From positions 1 to 10,303 of the forward strand of contig NZ_CAKVMR010000072.1 in NCBI RefSeq assembly GCF_934772795.1: DNA of 10,303 nucleotides, given 5' to 3'. Position numbers and translations under genes: made by a program. Positions 1-6,009 of this stretch are shown here, piece after piece. Position 1 is the stretch's first letter. Every line of letters starts with the position of its first letter. The notes below the pieces were generated by a model. It saw nothing but the letters and a program-made list of their open reading frames with translations, ran no database searches and was not told the DNA's origin. Source of the stretch: an uncultured Holdemanella sp. (GTDB taxonomy: Bacteria; Bacillota_I; Bacilli_A; Erysipelotrichales; Erysipelotrichaceae).

Positions 1-14
1 ACAAGGTATATGGT

Positions 15-75
15 AAAACAAAAGGAGCTGAACTCCATAAGCGATAAAATTCACTTACTCGTTACAGCCCCTTTT
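15..75 (-). terminator. Structured terminator region after the rsmF-like gene
   Basis: An 11-bp stem (arms 65-75 and 20-30) encloses a loop of 34 nt and is followed on the minus strand by TTTTGTTTT (19-15 and the bases before it). The stem starts right at the stop codon of the methyltransferase gene. It is fully paired only as minus-strand RNA, where one pair is G-U; read as plus strand that position is an A/C mismatch. A smaller competing hairpin GGAG-TTCAG-CTCC lies in the 3' part. The most likely role is transcription termination of the wzy-like/M23/rsmF unit. The large loop is unusual, so a regulatory RNA element for the next gene beyond the window edge cannot be excluded. Confidence 0.5.
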
Positions 76-1383
76 TTAGTCTTTATTCACATGTGAATTG
101 GGTAATAATCGTAACCCTTTAGGAATCTTATTTTTGATTTGTCTTCCATCACTCTTGCCAAAACCAAACGGATGTTCATTAAAACATACCGCTACATACC
201 CTTTTTCGCATTCCTTTTGAAGAACTTCACCATGCATAAAAAGATCCATCTCTTCTAATGTTACATTGACTTTTCTTTTATAGTCAAAATCCGCAACCAT
301 ATAAAAAGAATGACTTGGCTCAAAACGATTCTTAATGACATCCCCCAAATATACACCTTGACGCAATACTTTTACCTTTTTAAAATCCACAAACGGAACA
401 TCCATACCATATACTCTATCCTTATCTATATAGTAATACTTTGGTAAAGTATTCAATTGTTCCTTCAAAAACTTTTCAGTTACTTTATCAATCTTCTTAG
501 ATTTTAAAACAGGAAGTTTACCTGCCATGCCAGGTTGTTTCTTGAATTTCGCAATGAAATGGCCCTCACCACCATCCATTGGAAAAATACGGCGCACATT
601 TAAATCTTTAAATCCTTTTCTTCCCCACAAAACTTCTGGATCCACCAATTCCATATCCTCATGTTTTTCTAAGAAAGCTAAGACAACATCTTCATCTTCT
701 TCTAAAGCATATGTACATGTGGAATACACCAAAGTACCACCCGGTTTCAACATCGAATAGGCATGCTCTAATATTTCTTTTTGACGCGCTGCACAAAGCT
801 CAATATTTTCAATACTCCAATGATTCAAAGCAATATCATGCTTTTTGATCATACCCTCACCACTACACGGTGCATCTACTAAAATCTTATCAAAACAAGC
901 ATCAAACACCTTCGCAAGCTTATCTACACTTGTATTGGTCACTGCCACATTTTTCACACCCATACGCTCAATATTCGATAATAAGATTTGGGCACGCTTC
1001 GCATCAATTTCATTCGATACTAAATACCCACTCTGTAAATGCGAGGCAATCTGTGTACTCTTTCCACCTGGTGCCGCACATAAATCCAACACATAATCAT
1101 CTTCTTGTACATCCAAGATTTCAACGGCACTTGAAGCACTTGGTTCTTGCAGATAAAAACAGCCACAAATATGGAAGGGATGATTTCCCAACGGCTTATC
1201 TACATAATAGCTTTCTTTACAGAACTGACTTGGATGATCCAAATGATCAAATTCATTCAATTCTGCTTTTTTTAAATTGATACGCATACCACGATATAAA
1301 GGTTTTGATAAAGATTCAATATAGGCATCATATTCATCTTTCAACAATTCCTGCATGCGAGAAAAATATATTTCTTGACTCAT
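76..1383 (-). CDS. rsmF: RsmF-like 16S rRNA (cytosine-C5) methyltransferase, NOL1/NOP2/Sun family
   Basis: This 435-residue protein should transfer a methyl group from S-adenosylmethionine to C5 of a cytosine in 16S rRNA in the cytoplasm. The SAM-binding motif LDLCAAPGGKST is at residues 99-110. The two family cysteines are C173 in DAPCSGEGM and C223 in STCTYALEED; in this family the TC-motif cysteine attacks the base and the PC-motif cysteine helps release the product. GGEGHF at 271-276 closes the catalytic domain. The C-terminal part has GVYLGDVIKNRFEPSH (343-358) and FGFGKSDGRQIKNKIPKGLR (406-425), the pattern of the extra RNA-binding domains of RsmF/YebU proteins. Full length. Its ATG overlaps the TGA of the M23 peptidase gene by 4 nt, with GGAGGG just upstream, so translation is probably coupled. 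The exact target base (C1407 in E. coli RsmF) cannot be read from sequence. Confidence 0.93.
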   Translation of the reverse strand: MSQEIYFSRMQELLKDEYDAYIESLSKPLYRGMRINLKKAELNEFDHLDHPSQFCKESYYVDKPLGNHPFHICGCFYLQEPSASSAVEILDVQEDDYVLDLCAAPGGKSTQIASHLQSGYLVSNEIDAKRAQILLSNIERMGVKNVAVTNTSVDKLAKVFDACFDKILVDAPCSGEGMIKKHDIALNHWSIENIELCAARQKEILEHAYSMLKPGGTLVYSTCTYALEEDEDVVLAFLEKHEDMELVDPEVLWGRKGFKDLNVRRIFPMDGGEGHFIAKFKKQPGMAGKLPVLKSKKIDKVTEKFLKEQLNTLPKYYYIDKDRVYGMDVPFVDFKKVKVLRQGVYLGDVIKNRFEPSHSFYMVADFDYKRKVNVTLEEMDLFMHGEVLQKECEKGYVAVCFNEHPFGFGKSDGRQIKNKIPKGLRLLPNSHVNKD

Positions 1384-2567
1384 ACACCCTCCAAAACGGT
1401 TTCAGGATCAATGCGACATGCATAGCCTGAGCATGTTGCAGCTTCACTATAGCCGCATCCAAAAGAAAAATCAGCACCGCTGTTTCTAAAATATTCTACG
1501 ATTGAATTGAGATTCTGCTTTAATTCAAACACCTCTACATGCGTATGAGGCCCTGTTGAATTGCCACTGTTCCCACTTTTCGCTATAACTGTACCTTGAC
1601 TGACTTGCTGGCCACTAGTCACATAGATTTCATTGGATAAATGCGCATAAGTAATCGCATAAAGCCTTTCATTGACGGCAACCACCATACAAATGGTATT
1701 GCCACCACCATTCGGCCATCCACACCAGTTTCCTAAATATCCATTGTTCGAATCCACTGGTGCATGGGCATACAACACGATCCCATTGGCAACCGCTAAG
1801 ACATCACTATACATCGCACTTGCGATATCCAAACCTAAATGAAGACCTCCATCCGGATAAAACCAGCATCCAGCACTGATTGTACCATTTTCAACTGGAT
1901 TTTGCCAAAAAGAACTATACGAATCAATTTCATAATTTCCATCCACTAAACAAGACATGCCATTTTGTTGCCACGATTCATAACCCCCATAATCCGGCAA
2001 ATGTTCAGTTCCTGAAATCATAGAATCTTCATTATGTTGTCCAGATTCATTGATTTGTGCTAAATTCGAAAACCGTTTGAATAAACGACTTTGACAATTG
2101 GATAATCTTTTAAGATATTCATCATACAACAATAACGTATTTTGATTCTTATCCAATTGTTTTTTATGTTTCAAATATTCTACTTCAATTTCTCTATATT
2201 CATCAAAATACAATCCCAAGTTCTTTTGTATCTTATACGGATACAAGATAGAGTTATTTCTTTGAATCGCTTGTAATTCAAAGCCATATTCTAACTTTTT
2301 TAATTCATAATAATTCTTTTTTTGTTTATACCTACGTTCAAGTTCATCCACACACTTTTCTTGTTTCTCAACTCGAGCCATTAAATTTGTTTGTTTAAAT
2401 TCGATACTCTTTGAAACATCCCGACATTTCATAGATAAAAAACTAGCCTGATTCTCATCAACTGTGTCCACTTTGGATTCTATATTCGAAATTAAAACTT
2501 CATAACTTGGCACAACCATTGATTGTAAGCCAATAAAAAAACAGACAAAAAGAGATATACATTTCAT
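1380..2567 (-). CDS. Secreted coiled-coil M23 (LytM-type) peptidoglycan endopeptidase
   Basis: 395 residues. An N-terminal hydrophobic stretch (about 3-20) looks like a signal peptide or uncleaved anchor. Residues about 45-165 are charged and helical, probably a coiled coil, and a linker leads to a C-terminal M23 zinc peptidase domain (about 230-350). The zinc and catalytic motifs are complete: H243-x3-D247 (HLGLD), H309 in YAHL, and HTH at H341 and H343. Members with this set cut peptide cross-bridges in peptidoglycan, and the coiled-coil arrangement recalls EnvC/PcsB-like division hydrolases. The tail after the catalytic core is Cys-rich (C371, C379, C384), suggesting disulfides or a small extra fold. 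The start is supported by the strong site AGAAGGAG seven bases before the ATG. It lies 39 nt after the Wzy-like gene and overlaps the methyltransferase gene by 4 nt. Confidence 0.9.
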   Translation of the reverse strand: MKCISLFVCFFIGLQSMVVPSYEVLISNIESKVDTVDENQASFLSMKCRDVSKSIEFKQTNLMARVEKQEKCVDELERRYKQKKNYYELKKLEYGFELQAIQRNNSILYPYKIQKNLGLYFDEYREIEVEYLKHKKQLDKNQNTLLLYDEYLKRLSNCQSRLFKRFSNLAQINESGQHNEDSMISGTEHLPDYGGYESWQQNGMSCLVDGNYEIDSYSSFWQNPVENGTISAGCWFYPDGGLHLGLDIASAMYSDVLAVANGIVLYAHAPVDSNNGYLGNWCGWPNGGGNTICMVVAVNERLYAITYAHLSNEIYVTSGQQVSQGTVIAKSGNSGNSTGPHTHVEVFELKQNLNSIVEYFRNSGADFSFGCGYSEAATCSGYACRIDPETVLEGV

Positions 2568-2599
2568 AAAGCTCCTTCTACTGTCTGTCTTCTAAAATT

Positions 2600-2628
2600 A
2601 TTGTATTTATTTTTCTAAGTACATGCAA
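2600..2628 (-). promoter_or_regulatory. Possible internal promoter for the M23-rsmF pair
   Basis: TTGCAT (2628-2623), a 17-nt spacer and TACAAT (2605-2600) overlap the end of the Wzy-like gene. A start near 2593 would give a leader of about 26 nt with the ribosome site AGAAGGAG. The -10 box matches consensus at 5 of 6 positions and the -35 at only 3, and the region is AT-rich, so a chance match is possible. Confidence 0.3.
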
Positions 2629-3740
2629 GCACTATTTAAAATGATAAAACATAAAGTTCCTGTTGCGACAATATTCAATGTACAATCCAACAGTCCATAA
2701 ATCAATACAATCGCAATAAAACACATCATCATGCCAAATAATGCCGGATTTTCTTTTCTTGTATTCGAAGTCAAAATTTCCTTATTTAGCACAAATGTAT
2801 AGGCCAAAAGCACAACCGTTCCAACAACTCCATAGGATAAGATCGAATCAATATAGATATTGTGGGCATGAGGTGCCTTATGACCATGCACCAATGGATA
2901 AAACTTTTTATATGTCTGTGGACCCCATCCAAAAAGCGGATACATGGAAATACACATAAATGCCGTCTTCCAAATTTTAATGCGAGAGGCAAAAGTGGAC
3001 ATATCACTAATTCTTGGAATCAACGTTGGTTTTAAGAATACTAAACCACATACACAAAGTTCGAATACAATGGATGTGATAAATAGTTTTTTCCATCGTA
3101 CACAATAAAGAAAAATGGGAAAGATTAGGGCAAATGGTAATAATGCGGTTCTAGATCCTGTTAGATATAACACAAAGAAATTAAACAGTGCAATTATAAA
3201 ATATGCAATCTTACAAAGAATATTGTCATTTTTCACAAAGCGATACATACACATCACACATACAAAATCAATGACCATCGCATAGATATTCGCATTCATA
3301 AATGTCGAAGTAATTCTTCGTTTTGGCGAATTAAAGATATGGAATTCTAAAAATGTACGGCCGTTCGCAAGCGAAATCTGATTAAACTGATACAAACCGT
3401 AGATAGCCGCAAATAACGATAAAATAATAATAAGATCACACATCTTTTCAAATGTGTTTTTTGTGATGCTTCTACGATAATAAGCTCCATATAAACCGAT
3501 CAACACAAATAACCATGTATTGCCTAGTCCTATCCAATTCGAATGGAAGATGGAAACAATAAATTCCAATACGACAAAACTATAAAAGAAAATTGCGCCC
3601 GTTTGAGTCTTTATGGCATACACCAATTTATGTCGGCATAATGCTTGTATTAAAATGCATGCAATTCCTACACTTGCGATTTGATAGGGCAAGAACAAAA
3701 AGGCAGTGGCCAATAAAATCATTTTTTCATCTAAATTCAT
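2607..3740 (-). CDS. O-antigen ligase/polymerase (Wzy/WaaL)-like membrane protein
   Basis: 377 residues, almost entirely hydrophobic helices (roughly ten to twelve membrane segments) with short loops. Family signatures are visible: RITSTFMNANIYA at 142-154, GSRTA at 195-199, an SRIKIW element at 252-257, and after it GWGP (271-274) and APHAHNIYIDSILSYG (289-304). The last is the His/Asn-containing periplasmic-loop pattern of the O-antigen ligase family (PF04932). Such proteins polymerise or transfer lipid-linked glycans; in a Gram-positive cell the product could be a capsule, wall polysaccharide or other surface glycan. No glycosyltransferases flank it, so the substrate is unknown. I start at the ATG at 3740, preceded by GAAGGGAG. 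A longer TTG start at 3788 would translate through the tRNA-Thr terminator and is rejected. Only 13 nt separate the terminator T-tract from the ATG. Confidence 0.82.
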   Translation of the reverse strand: MNLDEKMILLATAFLFLPYQIASVGIACILIQALCRHKLVYAIKTQTGAIFFYSFVVLEFIVSIFHSNWIGLGNTWLFVLIGLYGAYYRRSITKNTFEKMCDLIIILSLFAAIYGLYQFNQISLANGRTFLEFHIFNSPKRRITSTFMNANIYAMVIDFVCVMCMYRFVKNDNILCKIAYFIIALFNFFVLYLTGSRTALLPFALIFPIFLYCVRWKKLFITSIVFELCVCGLVFLKPTLIPRISDMSTFASRIKIWKTAFMCISMYPLFGWGPQTYKKFYPLVHGHKAPHAHNIYIDSILSYGVVGTVVLLAYTFVLNKEILTSNTRKENPALFGMMMCFIAIVLIYGLLDCTLNIVATGTLCFIILNSACMYLEK

Positions 3741-3753
3741 AGATTCTCCCTTC

Positions 3754-3780
3754 AAAAAAATAAGCTGGTTAAACCAGCTT
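3754..3780 (-). terminator. Intrinsic terminator behind tRNA-Thr
   Basis: On the minus strand the inverted repeat AAGCTGG-TTTAA-CCAGCTT (3780-3762) is followed by ATTTTTTT (3761-3754). This is a textbook Rho-independent terminator 12 nt after the CCA of the tRNA-Thr gene. It sits immediately before the ribosome site of the Wzy-like gene, so it could also act as an attenuator for that gene. Confidence 0.85.
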
Positions 3781-3792
3781 AATTTCAAAACA

Positions 3793-3867
3793 TGGTGCCG
3801 ACTATCGGATTTGAACCAATGACCTACGCGTTACGAGTGCGTTGCACTACCACTGTGCTAAGTCGGC
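3793..3867 (-). tRNA. tRNA-Thr (anticodon CGU, codon ACG)
   Basis: 75 nt with encoded CCA. The acceptor stem GCCGACT/AGTCGGC is perfect, the D arm is GCAC-AGTGGTA-GTGC, the anticodon loop is CTCGTAA with anticodon CGT, the variable loop is AGGTC, and the T arm is ATTGG-TTCAAAT-CCGAT. The sequence closely follows the common Firmicutes tRNA-Thr pattern (GCCGACTTAGC...AGTCGGCACCA). One oddity is that position 31 is A and 39 is C, so the base pair closing the anticodon loop is a mismatch. The gene starts 3 nt after a hairpin and 33 nt after the stop codon of the lysine-rich membrane protein gene. It is therefore either co-transcribed with that gene or driven from a promoter inside its 3' end. A strong terminator follows. 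Confidence 0.95.
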
Positions 3868-3870
3868 ATA

Positions 3871-3895
3871 AAGACTACCCTATTAGGATAGTCTT
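3871..3895 (-). terminator. Hairpin between membrane-protein gene and tRNA-Thr (weak terminator or processing element)
   Basis: Arms 3895-3886 and 3880-3871 form a 10-bp stem with loop TAATA. The stem is continuous only as minus-strand RNA (one G-U pair; A/C mismatch if read as plus), so it belongs to the minus transcript. It is preceded by AAAAAAT but followed only by TAT before the tRNA 5' end at 3867. With so short a U-tract, termination should be inefficient. It may protect the mRNA 3' end after the tRNA is processed out. Confidence 0.55.
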
Positions 3896-3900
3896 ATTTT

Positions 3901-5181
3901 TTAAGATTGTAAAGCAGAAATCTGTTGTTGATAATATGAAATTTGTTGCTGCAAAGAAGACAACATCTGATTATTTGTATCAATCTGAGATTGAATGTCC
4001 GCTGTATCTTCCCCATTCTGTTGCGCATACGCCAAATCTGACTCTAGACTCTGTGCATATTGTGCATATGTATTGTAGTCTTGCTGCAAACTATTCAAGC
4101 TTGTTTGATATTCCTGAATCTTCTTTTCATTCTCTGCTTTTCTAGCTTCTTCTTCCTGACGCGCCTTTTCTTCAGCAGCCGCCTTTAATTCAGCCTGTTC
4201 CTTACATAAATCAATAAAGTCTTTTCCTGTCTTTGATTTTGATAAAGTATCTACTTCACCTTTTAAATTTTTAGACAATGAACTATATGTAGACTGCATA
4301 TCGGCTACAGCCATCTTTTCTTCATCCGATTTTGATTCCCAGCCATTCAACAAATCAACAATTTGTTGATAAGCAGGAAGTTTAACTTCTTCTTTATCTT
4401 GATGAAGCTGCTTCATATCTTTCAACAAAGCCTTATATGTTTTGCCAGTCTGTTCTTTGAAATATTCATTGATTGAAGTCTTTTGTTTATCCAAAAGCTT
4501 TTTATAATCTTTATCCAAATCTAGAAGCTCTAATTTCTCAGCATCTGACATCATATTGTCTCCATACTCATCCGCATAAGATACTAATTTATCATATGTT
4601 TTCTGTTGTGCTTGTGAAACAATATTTTGTGGATCATACACCAAAACTTTATAGGCATATCCACCTAAGGCCGCCAAACCTAATAAGATTACACATAATA
4701 CAATTTTAGTAACCTTGTTCATCGGTTTCTTTTCTTTGACTTTTTTATTCTTAGATTTCTTTTCCTTAGGCTTTTGTTCCTTTTTTTCTTTCTTTTCTTT
4801 TGGCTTCTTTTCCTTTTTGACAACAACCTCTTCTTCCTCATCATCCCCATCATTTGACATATCCTGCAACATCGCATGTACAAGATCTAATGCCTCATTG
4901 GATTGTTCCTTTTCAATAGAAGAAGTTGTAAAGTCATCATCCATGTCTTTTAAAGCTTCTTTATGCTCCTGATAAAATTGTTCTTCTTCCGCAATCGTTT
5001 TTTGACCACGTTCTTTACGAAGCATATCTAGAGCGGAAGACATTGTCCTTTCAGCCTGTCTTCTTTCGGCTTCAGACATCTGATGAACCTCTTTCGGCTT
5101 TTTTAATTCCTCGTTATATTCTGTTTTTTTATCTAAAAGTGCTTTTGAATAAGCATCTATATTCTTATCATTTTTACTCAT
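3901..5181 (-). CDS. Lysine-rich single-pass membrane protein with extracellular coiled coil, function unknown
   Basis: 426 residues, not recognised as a named family. In order: a hydrophilic helical N-terminal part (1-110), an acidic patch DGDDEEEE (111-118), a tract made almost only of Lys, Glu and Pro (122-153, with repeated KPKEKK/KEKKP units), one hydrophobic helix (about 158-178), a mixed helical region (185-325), and an Ala/Glu/Gln-rich coiled-coil C-terminus (325-426). By the positive-inside rule the Lys tract is cytoplasmic and the C-terminal 245 residues are outside. There is no catalytic motif. A scaffold, wall-associated or division-related role is a guess. The start is supported by AAGGA upstream of the ATG. 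It lies 36 nt after the SagB-type gene with no terminator between, so it can be part of that operon. A weak promoter-like pair (TTGAAA 5237-5232, TAAAAT 5212-5207, spacer 19) also exists. Confidence 0.85.
   Translation of the reverse strand: MSKNDKNIDAYSKALLDKKTEYNEELKKPKEVHQMSEAERRQAERTMSSALDMLRKERGQKTIAEEEQFYQEHKEALKDMDDDFTTSSIEKEQSNEALDLVHAMLQDMSNDGDDEEEEVVVKKEKKPKEKKEKKEQKPKEKKSKNKKVKEKKPMNKVTKIVLCVILLGLAALGGYAYKVLVYDPQNIVSQAQQKTYDKLVSYADEYGDNMMSDAEKLELLDLDKDYKKLLDKQKTSINEYFKEQTGKTYKALLKDMKQLHQDKEEVKLPAYQQIVDLLNGWESKSDEEKMAVADMQSTYSSLSKNLKGEVDTLSKSKTGKDFIDLCKEQAELKAAAEEKARQEEEARKAENEKKIQEYQTSLNSLQQDYNTYAQYAQSLESDLAYAQQNGEDTADIQSQIDTNNQMLSSLQQQISYYQQQISALQS
3906..3934 (-). promoter_or_regulatory. 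Possible tRNA-Thr promoter inside the end of the membrane-protein gene
   Basis: TTATCA (3934-3929), a 17-nt spacer and TACAAT (3911-3906) match consensus at 4 and 5 of 6 positions. Transcription would start around 3899, run through the 3871-3895 hairpin and reach the tRNA at 3867. The element lies within coding sequence, so the match may be accidental. Confidence 0.3.
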
Positions 5182-5217
5182 AATATATTTTCCTTAGTTC
5201 CAATCTATTTTAACACA

Positions 5218-5997
5218 TTATAAGCCTTCTTTTTCAACAAATTCATAAAAAGATTTTTCTTTCACAAAATCCTCTTTATTCACCTTTCCAACCGGTTGCG
5301 CATACATAATAAATTCATTTTCGCCATCCAATTCAAACATTTCATCACAAATCGAAGTCACACACGCTCCAATGCCACAAGTTCCTAAACCAATACTTGT
5401 GCTTGCCAAATAGATATTTTCTCCAACATGACCTAGATCCACTAAAGCTATTCGATGTGCAAGATGGCCATAACGCCATTCTGTTCGGTATGGGATGTAA
5501 CTAAAATAGAAAATCACATTGGCTTTTAAAGCCCATAATTGTTCACACAAGGAAGCTGCCAAAACATCACTTACCTTTTCGATGGGATTTAAAAACTCAA
5601 TACGATGTTCCATAGGTAAATAATGATAGGTTCCAGGGGTTAATCCTTCTACATTTTGGCATACAAAATACAGTTCAAAACCATGCCTAGCTCCTCCAGA
5701 AGGTACTGTACGCAATGTTGCATATTTCTTACCACGAATTTGTTTCACACCTTGGCAAGTCCACAACATATAAGATAGTTCCAGCAAAGACATAGGTTCT
5801 TGCGTATATACACGACTACTATGACGTGTATTGATAATATCTAAAAAGTTAGAACAAATGGATAATGCGTCAAAATTTTTAGGAAGTTCTATCGATTCCT
5901 TTCGCATAGCATCCTTTACCAATGGTGGTTGTGGAAGTTTTTTATCTTGATCCGACTCAAAGTCTTCAATATCATATTTTAATTCTGAATAATCCAT
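5218..5997 (-). CDS. SagB/ThcOx-type FMN-dependent nitroreductase-fold oxidoreductase
   Basis: 259 residues. The core matches SagB-type dehydrogenases: a ligand-binding RHSSR (58-62) followed by LSYMLWTCQGV (74-84), then RTVPSGGARH (96-105), and late in the protein a Gly-rich GLGTCGIGA (203-211) and AQPVGK (233-238). The phosphate of FMN is typically held by the Arg/Ser/Gly elements. In azole-peptide pathways SagB oxidises thiazolines and oxazolines, but many family members stand alone with other substrates. No YcaO, cyclodehydratase, precursor peptide or transporter is present here, so an RiPP role is unsupported. The ATG is preceded by AAAGGAG at good spacing and lies 12 nt after the stop of the MoxR-type ATPase, so it is very likely in the same operon. 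It is predicted cytoplasmic, as no signal peptide or membrane segment is visible. Confidence 0.85.
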   Translation of the reverse strand: MDYSELKYDIEDFESDQDKKLPQPPLVKDAMRKESIELPKNFDALSICSNFLDIINTRHSSRVYTQEPMSLLELSYMLWTCQGVKQIRGKKYATLRTVPSGGARHGFELYFVCQNVEGLTPGTYHYLPMEHRIEFLNPIEKVSDVLAASLCEQLWALKANVIFYFSYIPYRTEWRYGHLAHRIALVDLGHVGENIYLASTSIGLGTCGIGACVTSICDEMFELDGENEFIMYAQPVGKVNKEDFVKEKSFYEFVEKEGL

Positions 5998-6009
5998 ACT
6001 CTACTCCTT

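Noticed and set aside
870..1280. Plus-strand open frame of 136 codons
   Set aside because: It lies wholly antisense to the conserved catalytic part of the RsmF-like gene, has a low-complexity translation and no promoter or ribosome site of its own.
3741..3788. TTG start at 3788 for the Wzy-like gene
   Set aside because: The added 16 residues would be encoded by the tRNA-Thr terminator hairpin and its T-tract; the ATG at 3740 has a good ribosome site.
3792..4145. Plus-strand open frame of 117 codons beginning with MVPTIGFEPMTYALR
   Set aside because: It is antisense to tRNA-Thr and to the 3' end of the lysine-rich membrane-protein gene; the opening residues are the well-known spurious translation of a tRNA antisense strand.
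4725..4820. Purine-rich tract considered as a tandem repeat or CRISPR-like array
   Set aside because: The repetition follows from Lys/Glu/Pro codons in one coding frame; there are no regular spacers or direct repeats of constant length.
5207..5237. Promoter for the lysine-rich membrane-protein gene
   Set aside because: TTGAAA and TAAAAT are separated by 19 nt in an AT-rich gap; not strong enough to list as a feature.
5218..5997. Azole-containing peptide (RiPP) cluster
   Set aside because: Only the SagB-type gene is present; no YcaO, leader peptide or exporter was found on either strand, including the short gaps between genes.
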